Shown: positions 18,271 to 26,885, numbered from the stretch's first letter. The stretch is 64,000 nucleotides of DNA from Pseudomonas sp. UBA4194 (GCF_002379585.1 NZ_DFUE01000025.1:55699-119698); one strand, 5' to 3'. Numbers and translations: made by a program. The notes: generated by a model not told the origin, from the sequence alone.

Positions 18271-18621
18271 TCAGGACAGTTTTTCCTTGATACGTGCTGC
18301 TTTACCAGACAGGTCGCGCAGGTAGTACAGCTTGGCTTTACGCACGTCACCACGACGTTTCACGGCCATGCTGTCGATCTGCGGGCTGTAGGTCTGGAAA
18401 GTACGCTCTACACCTACACCGTTGGAGATTTTACGAACGGTGAAGGCACTGTTCACGCCGCGGTTGCGCTTGGCGATAACAACGCCTTCGAACGCCTGCA
18501 GACGGGAACGATCACCTTCCTTCACTTTCACCTGAACGACAACGGTGTCGCCCGGGGCAAAGGGAGGGATCTCTTTGGTCATCTGCTCGGCTTCGAGTTG
18601 CAGAATGATTTTGTTGGTCAT
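18271..18621 (-). CDS. rplS: 50S ribosomal protein L19
   Basis: A 116-residue L19, which sits at the 30S-50S interface. Full length, with the conserved PPFAPGDTV, QAFEGVVIAKRNRG and VRRRGDVRKAKLYYLR-like segments (here VKRRGDVRKAKLYYLRDL). Last gene of the rpsP-rimM-trmD-rplS operon, 42 bp after trmD. ATG at 18621 with AGGAGCA just upstream. Confidence 0.98.
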   Translation of the reverse strand: MTNKIILQLEAEQMTKEIPPFAPGDTVVVQVKVKEGDRSRLQAFEGVVIAKRNRGVNSAFTVRKISNGVGVERTFQTYSPQIDSMAVKRRGDVRKAKLYYLRDLSGKAARIKEKLS

Positions 18622-18663
18622 GCTGTGCTCCTAAGGCAAATCGTCGGATTTACCATCGATACG

Positions 18664-19416
18664 TTAACTATCGTTCCGCTCGCGGAGATACTCCGCCAGC
18701 AGCTTGTTCTCTTCTCCAGAAAGCGAGCGTCTTTCCAGAAGATCGGCACGTCGTTCGTAGGTCCGCCCAAGGGACTGCTGCAAACGCCAGCGCCGGATGT
18801 GTGCATGATTGCCGCTAAGCAATACGTCGGGAACACGCTGATCCGCATACACCTCCGGTCGGGTGTAGTGCGGGCAATCCAGCAGACCGTCCGTGAAGGA
18901 ATCTTCCTCCGCGGAGTCTGCATGCCCCAAAGCTCCGGGCAGCAGTCGTGTAACCGCATCGATCAGGACCATGGCAGGCAGCTCACCGCCAGACAGCACA
19001 TAGTCGCCAACAGACCACTCTTCATCGACATGAGCCTCAATAAAGCGCTCGTCGATGCCTTCATATCGCCCGGCGATCAGAATCAATGATTCACAGGTCG
19101 CCAGTTGCTTGACCGCGCCTTGTACCAACGGCTGGCCTTGCGGCGACAGGTAAATGACCTTCGCCTTGTCCCCTGCCGCTGCCTTGGCCTGAACCAGAGC
19201 ATCTTCCAGGGGCTTGATCTTCATTACCATTCCCGGACCACCGCCAAAGGGCCTGTCATCCACCGTGTGGTGACGGTCCGTGGTGTAGTCCCGCGGGTTC
19301 CAGCAGGTCAGTTGCAGCAACCCCTGTTTTACCGCGCGGCTGGTAATGCCGTACTCACTGATGGCCGAGAACATCTCGGGGAACAGGGTGATCACCTCTA
19401 CGCGAAGGCTGGCCAT
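18664..19416 (-). CDS. trmD: tRNA (guanine-N1-)-methyltransferase
   Basis: Methylates G37 next to the anticodon using S-adenosylmethionine, preventing +1 frameshifts. The 250-residue SPOUT enzyme shows the trefoil-knot SAM-binding region (SPQGQPLVQ, AGRYEGIDERF, GDYVLSGGELPAM). It begins 3 bp after the rimM stop, so the two are tightly coupled. Normal length. Confidence 0.98.
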   Translation of the reverse strand: MASLRVEVITLFPEMFSAISEYGITSRAVKQGLLQLTCWNPRDYTTDRHHTVDDRPFGGGPGMVMKIKPLEDALVQAKAAAGDKAKVIYLSPQGQPLVQGAVKQLATCESLILIAGRYEGIDERFIEAHVDEEWSVGDYVLSGGELPAMVLIDAVTRLLPGALGHADSAEEDSFTDGLLDCPHYTRPEVYADQRVPDVLLSGNHAHIRRWRLQQSLGRTYERRADLLERRSLSGEENKLLAEYLRERNDS

Positions 19417-19419
19417 CGC

Positions 19420-19956
19420 TTAGAAGTCCGCGTCCCAATCCACCCTCATCTCGCCAGCGGCCAGGTCGACCTTCAACACGCATTGCGCCGTATAGGGCAA
19501 CAGGCGTTCACGATCATCCAGACTGCCCGCGCAGGGCTTCACCACCATTACATCGTTGGCACCGGTCTCCAACAGGTGATCGATGGTGCCGAGCAATTGC
19601 TCTTGCAGATCGATGACCTTCAGGCCCTGAAGCTGATACCAGTAGTAGTCATCTTCGGCCAGGTCGGGCAAAAGGCTGCGCGAGATGCAAATCTCGTAAC
19701 CGGACAGAAGACGGGCTTCGTCGCGATCATCCAGGCCTTTCAACTTGGCAACCAGATCCTTTTGAGTGGATCGGCCGCTGACCAGCTCTACCTGCTTGGT
19801 CACGCCTTCGCGCCGAAGCGTCCAGGACTTGTACTGCAGCAGGTTTTCAATCGGATCGGTAAAGGAAAAGACCTTCACCTCGCCGCGAACGCCGTGTACC
19901 GAGAAAATCTTGCCGACGACGATCAAGTCATCAGCGGAATCTGGCGTCGCGTTCAT
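19420..19956 (-). CDS. rimM: Ribosome maturation factor RimM
   Basis: Binds S19 and assists assembly of the 30S head. The 178-residue protein has an N-terminal RimM beta-barrel (DLIVVGKIFSVHGVRGEVKV) and a C-terminal PRC-barrel (EDDYYWYQLQGLKV). It starts at ATG 19956, 5 bp after the rpsP stop, and ends 3 bp before trmD. Length is typical. Confidence 0.97.
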   Translation of the reverse strand: MNATPDSADDLIVVGKIFSVHGVRGEVKVFSFTDPIENLLQYKSWTLRREGVTKQVELVSGRSTQKDLVAKLKGLDDRDEARLLSGYEICISRSLLPDLAEDDYYWYQLQGLKVIDLQEQLLGTIDHLLETGANDVMVVKPCAGSLDDRERLLPYTAQCVLKVDLAAGEMRVDWDADF

Positions 19957-19961
19957 ATTGC

Positions 19962-20213
19962 TCAGGCCGCGGCCTTGGCAGCTTCCTTCAGCAACTGAGC
20001 AACACGCTCAGAAGGCTGTGCACCAACGCTCAACCAGTGGTTGACGCGCTCTTGGTTCACGGACAGACGGATTTCCTGACCACGGGCAACAGGGTTGAAG
20101 AAACCCACGTGCTCTTTGTGCGAGCCGTCACGCGGGTTACGCGAGTCGGTCACGGTCAGTTGGTAAAACGGGCGCTTTTTGGAGCCGCCACGGGCAAGAC
20201 GGATGGTTAGCAT
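19962..20213 (-). CDS. rpsP: 30S ribosomal protein S16
   Basis: An 83-residue S16, needed for 30S assembly. The start MLTIRLARGGSKKRPFYQ at ATG 20213 is the invariant family N-terminus; the frame is open further upstream but that part is leader. First gene of the rpsP-rimM-trmD-rplS operon. The leader carries a short GC-rich hairpin (20258-20275). Confidence 0.98.
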   Translation of the reverse strand: MLTIRLARGGSKKRPFYQLTVTDSRNPRDGSHKEHVGFFNPVARGQEIRLSVNQERVNHWLSVGAQPSERVAQLLKEAAKAAA

Positions 20214-20257
20214 TGAACATCGTTCCTGTAGTCGGTGCTGCAAATCATAATGCACAG

Positions 20258-20275
20258 CGGGCACACGGGTGCCCG
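20258..20275 (-). promoter_or_regulatory. GC-rich hairpin in the rpsP leader
   Basis: CGGGCAC-CCGT-GTGCCCG (minus strand), a perfect 7-bp stem with a 4-base loop, 45 bp upstream of the rpsP start. No T-tract follows, so it is not a terminator. It could be a structured operon leader or just an incidental hairpin. The whole 20214-20528 gap has no gene: it holds this leader, the presumed rpsP promoter and a REP doublet. Confidence 0.4.
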
Positions 20276-20426
20276 AAAGGCCGCATATTCTCAAGGAATA
20301 CACGGACATTTGCAAATGCCTTTTTCCGATAGGTAAAGGCTTGCAGCGCGATTTTGCCTATAAGCCGTTGCAAGCAACGGAGTTTGGCCGGATGGCCGGG
20401 GTATTCATCGGTACGCGGGGAGTGCT

Positions 20427-20508
20427 TGTGGGGCGGGCCTTGCCTGCGAAGCAACAGGCCTGATACATCCAGGTGCCCTCTTCGCAGGCAGCGCCCGCTG
20501 CCACAGGT
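20427..20508. repeat. Inverted pair of a third REP class
   Basis: 'tgtggggcgggccttgcctg' followed by CGAAG at 20429-20453 is inverted at 20478-20506 ('cttcgcaggcagcgcccgct' followed by GCCACAG). The core differs from the two REP types elsewhere in the window. It lies 3' of ffh and upstream of rpsP. Confidence 0.75.
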
Positions 20509-20528
20509 CCGCGTACCGAAGGAATGCG

Positions 20529-21908
20529 TTACATCTTGGGCATGCCGCCACCGCCGGGCAGCATGCCGCCCATGCCGCGCATCATCTTGGCCATGCCACC
20601 TTTGGTGGAAAACTTCTTCATCATCTTCTGCATCTGCTTGTGCTGCTTGATCAAGCGGCCGATGTCCTGCACCTGGGTGCCCGAACCCATGGCGATGCGG
20701 CGCTTGCGCGAACCGCTGATCAACTCGGGATCGCGGCGCTCGGCCGGGGTCATGGAGTTGATGATGGCTTCCATCTGCTTGAACTGCTTCTCGGCAACGT
20801 TCTGAGCATTGCCCATCTGCGACAGGTTGACCCCGCCGATGCTCGGCAGCTTGTCCATCAGGCCGCCGAGGCCGCCCATGGTCTTCATCTGCACGAGCTG
20901 ATCGCGGAAGTCTTCGAGATCGAAGCCCTTGCCCTTCTTCAGCTTCTTGGCCAGCTTATCGGCCTTGTCCTTGTCCAGCGACTGCTCGGCCTGCTCGATC
21001 AGGCTGAGCACGTCACCCATGCCCAGGATGCGTGAGGCGATGCGGTCGGGGTGGAACGGCTCGAGCGCTTCGCTCTTCTCGCCCATGCCGATGAACTTGA
21101 TCGGCTTGCCGGTGATGGCTCGCACCGACAGCGCGGCACCGCCGCGGGCATCGCCGTCGACCTTGGTCAGCACCACGCCGGTCAGCGGCAGCGCATCGCC
21201 AAAGGCCTTGGCCGTGTTGGCCGCGTCCTGACCGGTCATGGCGTCGACCACGAACAGCGTCTCGGCAGGCTTGACGGCAGCATGCAGCTGCTGGATCTCG
21301 CCCATCATCTCGGCGTCGATGTGCAGGCGGCCGGCGGTGTCGAGGATGACCACGTCGATGAACTTGAGCTTGGCTTCGCGAATCGCCGCTTCGGCGATCG
21401 CCACCGGTTTCTGGCTGATGTCGGACGGGAAGAAGGTCACGCCGATGTCGCTGGCCAGGGTTTCCAGTTGCTTGATGGCGGCCGGACGGTAGACGTCGGC
21501 CGACACCACCATCACGGTTTTCTTCTTGCGCTCTTTAAGGAAGCGCGCCAGCTTGCCGGCGGTGGTGGTCTTGCCCGCACCCTGCAGGCCGGCCATCAGA
21601 ATCACGGCGGGCGGGGTAACGGCCAGGCTCAGCTCTTCATTGGCGGCACCCATCATTTCGACGAGCTCGGCCTGAACGATCTTCACGAACGCCTGGCCAG
21701 GGGTCAGGCTGCGCGAAACCTCGGTTCCGACGGCACGTTCCTTGACCTTGTTGACGAAGTCTTTCACCACCGGCAGGGCGACGTCGGCTTCAAGCAACGC
21801 CATGCGCACTTCACGCAGGGTGTCTTTGATGTTGTCCTCGGTCAGCTTGGCCTTGCCGGTAACGTGGCGCAGCGTCTGCGAGAGGCGGTCTGTCAGGTTT
21901 TCAAACAT
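20529..21908 (-). CDS. ffh: Signal recognition particle protein Ffh (SRP54)
   Basis: A GTPase that with 4.5S RNA targets nascent inner-membrane proteins to FtsY and SecYEG. The 459-residue protein has the N helical bundle (1-90), the G domain with P-loop GLQGAGKTTTAGKL, DTAGRLHID and TKVDGDARGG, and a Met-rich M domain ending in a Met/Gly/Pro-rich tail. Full length. A perfect TATAAT lies about 60 bp upstream on the minus strand. It diverges from the CcsA-like gene. Confidence 0.98.
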   Translation of the reverse strand: MFENLTDRLSQTLRHVTGKAKLTEDNIKDTLREVRMALLEADVALPVVKDFVNKVKERAVGTEVSRSLTPGQAFVKIVQAELVEMMGAANEELSLAVTPPAVILMAGLQGAGKTTTAGKLARFLKERKKKTVMVVSADVYRPAAIKQLETLASDIGVTFFPSDISQKPVAIAEAAIREAKLKFIDVVILDTAGRLHIDAEMMGEIQQLHAAVKPAETLFVVDAMTGQDAANTAKAFGDALPLTGVVLTKVDGDARGGAALSVRAITGKPIKFIGMGEKSEALEPFHPDRIASRILGMGDVLSLIEQAEQSLDKDKADKLAKKLKKGKGFDLEDFRDQLVQMKTMGGLGGLMDKLPSIGGVNLSQMGNAQNVAEKQFKQMEAIINSMTPAERRDPELISGSRKRRIAMGSGTQVQDIGRLIKQHKQMQKMMKKFSTKGGMAKMMRGMGGMLPGGGGMPKM

Positions 21909-21967
21909 GTCGCGATCCTTTCTGGCTCTGGTTGAGCCGAGGTTGTGGCGGCAAGAGCAGGTCGGCG

Positions 21968-21973
21968 ATTATA
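21968..21973 (-). promoter_or_regulatory. ffh: Probable -10 box of the ffh promoter
   Basis: A perfect TATAAT on the minus strand, about 60 bp upstream of the ffh start. The -35 region at 17-18 bp spacing is poor (TGTCCG). A promoter here is plausible by position. Confidence 0.45.
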
Positions 21974-22073
21974 GCGAAGTGTGGGTGCCACGGACACCAC
22001 GCCGCATGCAGTCTTTCGTCGGCGGGCATTTGATGCCAAACTCAGCCACTTTCGGGCTCGCTGCACAGGACTT

Positions 22074-22886
22074 ATGCTCCCCTTGTCACCCAGTTTACTA
22101 CCCACCCTCGCCGCCGCCTGCCTGTACGCCGCAGCGACCGCCTATCAGGGAACCCGCATTGGCCAGGGAGGCAAGGCCGACAAACGCCTGCTTTATGTGC
22201 TCGGCTTCCTGGCCGTCATTGCCCATGGCACCGCCCTCTTCTCTCAGCTGTTGACCCCGCTGGGGCTGAGCCTGGACTTCTTCAGCGCCGCCAGTCTGAT
22301 TGCCGTGGCGGTGATCGCCCTGACCCTGATCGCGACCAGCCAGATCCCGGTGGAAAACCTGCTGGTGTTGCTGTTCCCCCTGGGCCTGGCGACCATCCTG
22401 ATCGCCCAGTTCGCGCCCGGCGGCACCGCGCCGCTGATTCAAGAAGAACCGGGCATCCTGACCCACATCCTGCTGTCGATCCTGGCCTACGGGATGTTCA
22501 CCATCGCGGTGTTCCAGTCGCTGCTGCTGCTGTTGCAGAACCATCAGCTCAAGCACAAGCATCCGGCTGGGCTGATCAAGAACTTCCCGCCACTGCAAAC
22601 CATGGAAAGCCTGCTGTTCGGCTTCATCTGGGCCGGCTGGGCGCTGCTGTCGCTGTCGCTGATTTCCGGCTGGCTGTTCGTCGAGAACCTGTTCGCTCAG
22701 CATCTGGTGCACAAGACGCTGCTGGCGTGCCTGGCCTGGATCGTCTTCAGCGTGCTGCTGTGGGGGCGCAACCGCCTCGGCTGGCGCGGACACAAGGCTA
22801 TCCGCTGGACACTGGCCGGTTTCTGCCTGCTGATGCTGGCCTATTTCGGCAGCAAGCTGGTTCGCGAATACATTCTGCACATCTGA
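22074..22886 (+). CDS. CcsA/YpjD-family integral membrane protein (cytochrome c assembly-like)
   Basis: A 270-residue inner-membrane protein with about eight hydrophobic spans and the CcsA/CcmC-type core (residues 125-260; GILTHILLSILAYGMF, FGFIWAGWALLSLSLISG). It corresponds to the YpjD/CorE-type protein that accompanies ffh and a CorB/CorC-like gene in pseudomonads. A link to haem handling is suggested only by family. I start at ATG 22074, with AGGA just upstream; upstream in-frame sequence is not membrane-like. It is 10 bp from the next gene, so the two are an operon. Confidence 0.85.
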   Translation: MLPLSPSLLPTLAAACLYAAATAYQGTRIGQGGKADKRLLYVLGFLAVIAHGTALFSQLLTPLGLSLDFFSAASLIAVAVIALTLIATSQIPVENLLVLLFPLGLATILIAQFAPGGTAPLIQEEPGILTHILLSILAYGMFTIAVFQSLLLLLQNHQLKHKHPAGLIKNFPPLQTMESLLFGFIWAGWALLSLSLISGWLFVENLFAQHLVHKTLLACLAWIVFSVLLWGRNRLGWRGHKAIRWTLAGFCLLMLAYFGSKLVREYILHI

Positions 22887-22896
22887 CAGGTCATAC

Positions 22897-24132
22897 ATGG
22901 ACACTCTGCCCCTGGGGCCGATACTGGGCGTACTGGCACTGGCGATACTCTGGGCCGCGCTGTTCAGTGCCGTGGAAGCGGCGCAGCACACCCTGGCCGC
23001 TCAGCGCCCAAGCAGCCGCGCCGGTGATCGTCCGACACTGAACGTGCCGCTGCAGAGCCTGGTGCTGCTCAATACCCTGAGCCGAGTGCTGGCAGTCACC
23101 CTGAGCGTCACGCTGGGTATCTACCTGCGCGGCCAGCAAGGCGCGTGGCTGGGCGGCATCGCCGTCGCGGCAGCGCTGCTGGTGTTTGCCGACTACCTGC
23201 CGCGTCAGTGGGCCCGACGCTTTCCCGACACCTTCATCGGCATGGCCAATGCCCTGCTGCCGCTGCCCTTGAAGCTGGTCTGGCCGCTGGCCTGGCTGCT
23301 CGATGGCGCCACTCGCCTGATGGTCAAGCCGTTCGGCCCCAAGGCCAGCCCAGTCAATCAACAGCAAGAATCCGAGCCTGCGCGCAACCTGCTGAGGGAT
23401 CTGGCCTTCGAGGCTCGCAGCAACAAGCCGCACCTGGTCAGCGGCATCCATGCGCTGGACAAGATCACGGTCAACGACATTCTGGTACCGCGCAACGAGA
23501 TCGATGGCATCAACCTCGATGACTCGTTGGAGGAGATCACCAATCAGCTGATGATCAGCCGCCACACGCGCCTGCCGGTGTATCACAACGATATCAACCA
23601 GGTGGAACGGGTGCTCAACACCCGCCAGATCAGTCATTTGCTGCCCAATCGCGAACTGACGGTCGAGGCCCTGCTGGCCGCCTGCTACGAAGCCTACTTC
23701 GTCCCTGAAAGCACGCCACTGCAAATGCAGCTGCTCAACTTTCACAAGCAGCAGCGTCGCCTGGGCATCGTGGTGGATGAGTACGGCGAGGTGCAGGGCA
23801 TCGTGACCCTGGAAGACATCCTGGAGGAAATCGTTGGCGAGTTCGAGGAGGATACGATCGACAACCCTCATATCCATCCGCAACTCGATGGCCGCTATGT
23901 GGTCGAGGGCCAGGCCTCGATTCGGGATATCAACAAGAGCTTGGGCTGGCATCTGCCCAGCGATGGGCCCAAGACTCTGAACGGCTTGGTGACCGAGGCC
24001 CTGGAAAGTATTCCGGCCAGTGCGGTGTGCCTGAAGATCGGGCGTTATCGAATGGAGATCCTGGAGACCGAAGAGAATCGGGCTTCACGGGTTTTGATCT
24101 GGCACATGAGCAGCTTGCCGCCAGCGATGTGA
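22897..24132 (+). CDS. HlyC/CorC family transporter (CorB-like, CNNM + CBS)
   Basis: A 411-residue membrane protein: an N-terminal CNNM/DUF21 transmembrane domain (about 1-140, three to four spans), a CBS pair (about 190-310; VPRNEIDGI, GIVVDEYGEVQGIVTLEDILEEI) and a C-terminal CorC/HlyC domain (330-405; YRMEILE). Relatives are linked to Mg2+/Co2+ efflux or homeostasis. The DEYGEVQGIVT signature is clear. It follows the CcsA-like gene by 10 bp. The old haemolysin label for this family is misleading. Confidence 0.9.
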   Translation: MDTLPLGPILGVLALAILWAALFSAVEAAQHTLAAQRPSSRAGDRPTLNVPLQSLVLLNTLSRVLAVTLSVTLGIYLRGQQGAWLGGIAVAAALLVFADYLPRQWARRFPDTFIGMANALLPLPLKLVWPLAWLLDGATRLMVKPFGPKASPVNQQQESEPARNLLRDLAFEARSNKPHLVSGIHALDKITVNDILVPRNEIDGINLDDSLEEITNQLMISRHTRLPVYHNDINQVERVLNTRQISHLLPNRELTVEALLAACYEAYFVPESTPLQMQLLNFHKQQRRLGIVVDEYGEVQGIVTLEDILEEIVGEFEEDTIDNPHIHPQLDGRYVVEGQASIRDINKSLGWHLPSDGPKTLNGLVTEALESIPASAVCLKIGRYRMEILETEENRASRVLIWHMSSLPPAM

Positions 24133-24164
24133 TGGGTGGTGTCCGTGACACCCATGTACCGCTT

Positions 24165-24198
24165 CCTCTCCCCCAGGGAGAGGGCTGAGGTGAGGGGA
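24165..24198. repeat. Small interspersed repeat (CTCTCCC...GGGAGAGGGCTGAGGTGAGGG type)
   Basis: The stretch CCTCTCCC-CCA-GGGAGAGG followed by GCTGAGGTGAGGGG is a hairpin-plus-tail repeat often seen between proteobacterial genes. It lies between the convergent CorB-like gene and purT and may serve as a 3' hairpin for either. Confidence 0.6.
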
Positions 24199-24237
24199 CC
24201 ATCCACATCCGATCCCCCCGCCCTAGCAGTCCCCCTT

Positions 24238-25419
24238 TTACAACTCGACCTTCACCGCCTGCGCAGCCCGCGTCGCCTTCGCCCGCGCCGCCTCGATCGA
24301 CTCATCGCGCGCCAGTGCCACACCCATCCGGCGCTGGCCATTGACCTCGGGCTTGCCGAACAGACGCAACGCCGTATCCGGCTCGGCCAATGCCGCGCCC
24401 AGGTTATCGAATGCGGTCTGTTGCGACGTGCCTTCCACCAGAATCACCGCGGACGCCGAAGGGCCGAACTGGCGAATCAATGGAATCGGCAGGCCCAGGA
24501 TAGCGCGGGCGTGCAACGCGAACTGCGACAGGTCCTGGGAAATCAGGGTCACCAGACCGGTGTCATGAGGTCGCGGTGAAACTTCGCTGAACCACACCTG
24601 ATCGCCCTTGATGAACAGCTCGACGCCGAACATCCCGCGCCCGCCCAGGGCTTCGGTGACCGCCTTGGCCACGCGCTCCGATTCGGCCAGTGCCGCCGGA
24701 CTCATGGCCTGGGGCTGCCAGGACTCCTGGTAGTCGCCCTTTTCCTGGCGATGACCGACCGGTGCGCAGAATGTGGTGCCGCCGATGTGGCGTACGGTCA
24801 GCAAGGTGATTTCGTAGTCGAAGTCGATGAAGCCTTCGATGATCACTCGCCCCTTGCCCGCGCGACCGCCTTCCTGGGCATAGTCCCAGGCGCTTTGCAC
24901 GTCGGCTTCGGACTTGAGCAGGCTCTGGCCCTTGCCCGACGAACTCATCACCGGTTTCACCACGCATGGGAACCCCAGATCCAGCACGGCTTCGCGGTAG
25001 GCCTCGAAGGTGTCGGCAAAATGGTAGGGCGAGGTCGGCAGGTCCAGCTCCTCAGCCGCCAGACGGCGGATGCCTTCGCGGTTCATGGTCAACTGCGCGG
25101 CCCGGGCGGTAGGCACCACATTGAAGCCTTCGGCCTCCAACTCCACCAGGGTCGCGGTGGCGATGGCTTCGATTTCCGGAACGATGTAGTGCGGCTTTTC
25201 CGCTTCGATCACGGCGCGCAAGGCGGCGCCGTCGAGCATGTTGATCACGTGGCTGCGATGAGCCACCTGCATGGCCGGTGCGTTGGCGTAGCGGTCGACG
25301 GCAATCACTTCAACGCCCAGGCGTTGCAACTCGATCACGACTTCCTTGCCCAGTTCGCCGCAGCCACACATGAGTACGCGGGTTGCGGTGGGCGACAGGG
25401 GGGTTCCGATACGGGTCAT
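24238..25419 (-). CDS. purT: Formate-dependent phosphoribosylglycinamide formyltransferase (GAR transformylase 2)
   Basis: Uses formate and ATP to formylate GAR in purine synthesis, independent of folate. The 393-residue ATP-grasp protein shows the N-terminal VLMCGCGELGKEV loop, KPVMSSSGKGQS for ATP binding, FGVELFIKGD and EVSPRPHDTG. Full length. ATG 25419 is preceded by TGAGGACCTGAA. Purine genes purL and guaBA are also in the window but far away, so this is not an operon. Confidence 0.97.
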   Translation of the reverse strand: MTRIGTPLSPTATRVLMCGCGELGKEVVIELQRLGVEVIAVDRYANAPAMQVAHRSHVINMLDGAALRAVIEAEKPHYIVPEIEAIATATLVELEAEGFNVVPTARAAQLTMNREGIRRLAAEELDLPTSPYHFADTFEAYREAVLDLGFPCVVKPVMSSSGKGQSLLKSEADVQSAWDYAQEGGRAGKGRVIIEGFIDFDYEITLLTVRHIGGTTFCAPVGHRQEKGDYQESWQPQAMSPAALAESERVAKAVTEALGGRGMFGVELFIKGDQVWFSEVSPRPHDTGLVTLISQDLSQFALHARAILGLPIPLIRQFGPSASAVILVEGTSQQTAFDNLGAALAEPDTALRLFGKPEVNGQRRMGVALARDESIEAARAKATRAAQAVKVEL

Positions 25420-25487
25420 TTCAGGTCCTCAGGGGAACGTAGGATCGAGGGCAGCGCAGGGCGCCCGATAAAGACGGGCATTTTACA

Positions 25488-25955
25488 TCAATTGACGGCT
25501 GCATTCCTGCGTGCACGCCAGGCCATTGCCAGCCACACGGCGGTGACCCCGGCAAATTTGGACAGCAGCGCGGTGATGATCACGCCCGGCGTCAGGGCGT
25601 CGATCATGCCGAAGAAGATGAAGGTGTCCAGCGGGATGCTCAACGCCGAGCTTATCCACAGGCGGTCGTGCAGGGGGCGCTTGGTGATGGTGAAGACGAT
25701 CCAGTCGATCAGCTCGGAAACCCCGAAAGCGGTTGCACTGGCCAGGGCGATGGACGGATCGGATGTGATGTAGGACAGCACCAACGCCGCCAGCATGGCC
25801 AGGATGGCACCGTGGCCGAAGCGGGTTTGCACCATGTCACGCAGGATAAACACCAGCCCGCCCCAGGCCGACCAGATGATGTCCAGGTGCGGCGCAGCGG
25901 AAAAGGCGTAGTTGATCAGCACTACGCTGGCGATGTAACTGATCAGGAAGAACAT
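25488..25955 (-). CDS. VUT-family membrane protein (putative queuosine-precursor transporter, short form)
   Basis: A 155-residue membrane protein with about five spans, resembling the VUT/YhhQ (DUF165) family, some members of which import preQ0/preQ1. Recognisable parts are SYIASVVLINY, FGVSELIDWIVFTITKRP and SSALSIPLDTFIFF. It is shorter than YhhQ (about 220 aa), as in a known pseudomonad subgroup. The start is uncertain: ATG 25955 begins the first membrane span but has no clear ribosome site; an upstream ATG at 26048 would add 31 polar residues. 68 bp separate it from purT on the same strand. Confidence 0.7.
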   Translation of the reverse strand: MFFLISYIASVVLINYAFSAAPHLDIIWSAWGGLVFILRDMVQTRFGHGAILAMLAALVLSYITSDPSIALASATAFGVSELIDWIVFTITKRPLHDRLWISSALSIPLDTFIFFGMIDALTPGVIITALLSKFAGVTAVWLAMAWRARRNAAVN

Positions 25956-26057
25956 GATGAGGGTCGCTGGGAGAATCGGGGTGGACAGGGTACTTGAGCC
26001 TGGGGATGGCTGCAAAAGGTGTGATGCCGCAGGTTTGCGCTTGCCCATCCCGGCCCC

Positions 26058-26083
26058 ATCGCGGGTAGAACCCGCTCCCACAG
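26058..26083. repeat. REP element, left flank of the minisatellite
   Basis: 'atcgcgggtagaacccgctc' followed by CCACAGGGATC. It is the inverse of the copy at 26647-26678. The two enclose the 36-bp repeat array. Confidence 0.85.
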
Positions 26084-26098
26084 GGATCACCTCCGATA

Positions 26099-26640
26099 CA
26101 CAGATCCAGGCTCCCGCTGGAATCTGCAGGGATTCACAGACCCAGCCCTTGCTGGAAATCTGCAGGGCTGCACAGGTCCAGTCCCTACTGGGAATTTGCA
26201 GGGCTTCACAGATCCAGGCCCTGCTGGGAATCTGCAGGGCTGCACAGATCCAGGCCCTGCTGGAAATCTGCAGGGCTGCACAGGTCCAGTCCCTACTGGG
26301 AATTTGCAGGCTTCACACATCCAGCCCCTGCTGGGAATCTGCAGGGCTGCACAGACCCAGCCCCTGCTGGGAATCTGCAGGGCTTCACAGATCCAGGCCC
26401 TGCTGGAAATCTGCAGGGCTGCACAGATCCAGGCCCTGCTGGAAATCTGCAGGGCTGCACAGATCCAGGCTCTACTGGGAATTTGCAGGGCTGCACAGAT
26501 CCAGTCCCTGCTGGGAATCTGCAGGGCTGCACAGATCCAGTCCCTGCTGGAAATCTGCAGGGCTGCACAGATCCAGCCCCTGCTGGGAATCTTCTGGGCT
26601 GCACAGATCCAGGCCCTGCTGGAAATCTGCAAGGCTGCAC
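26099..26640. repeat. Minisatellite: about 15 tandem copies of a 36-bp unit
   Basis: The unit reads CACAGATCCAGGCCCTGCTG followed by GAAATCTGCAGGGCTG. I count 15 units, with one base missing in the sixth. Variants alternate at fixed positions (AGGCC/AGTCC/AGCCC; GGAAAT/GGGAAT; GCTG/GCTT), and some variant pairs recur, suggesting block duplication. The unit is a multiple of three, so frames on both strands stay open, but there is no plausible start or protein. It occupies most of the 732-bp gap between the VUT gene and DUF1289; no gene is seen. Confidence 0.93.
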
Positions 26641-26646
26641 GGTTCC

Positions 26647-26678
26647 CTGTGGGAGCGGGTTCTACCCGCGATGGGGCC
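26647..26678. repeat. REP element, right flank of the minisatellite
   Basis: 'gtgggagcgggttctacccg' followed by CGATGGGG, the inverse of the copy at 26058-26083. It abuts the DUF1289 stop. Confidence 0.85.
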
Positions 26679-26687
26679 GCCTCGGTG

Positions 26688-26885
26688 TCAGCCTGGCAGC
26701 ATCAATCCTTGTGCCACCGCGCGCTCATGGGTCAACTTCAACACTGCCCGCCGCTCATCGTTGCTCATCCGTCCCCAGCGGGTGATCTCTGCTGCCGTGC
26801 GCTGGCATCCGGTGCAGATGTCCTGCTCATCCAGCGCGCACACACTGATGCAAGGTGACCGTACCGGTTTCTCGACTTCAGTCAT
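26688..26885 (-). CDS. DUF1289 domain protein
   Basis: A 65-residue cysteine-motif protein. The DUF1289 signature is clear: SPCISVCALDEQDICTGC, with C12, C16, C24 and C27 probably binding a metal, followed by RTAAEITRWGRMSNDERRAVL. Function is unknown. The ATG at 26885 overlaps the stop of the carbonic anhydrase-like gene by four bases (ATGA), so the two are translationally coupled. Confidence 0.88.
   Translation of the reverse strand: MTEVEKPVRSPCISVCALDEQDICTGCQRTAAEITRWGRMSNDERRAVLKLTHERAVAQGLMLPG

Noticed and set aside
26099..26640. CRISPR array
   Set aside because: The 36-bp units are directly adjacent with no spacers, and no cas genes are present. It is a plain tandem minisatellite.
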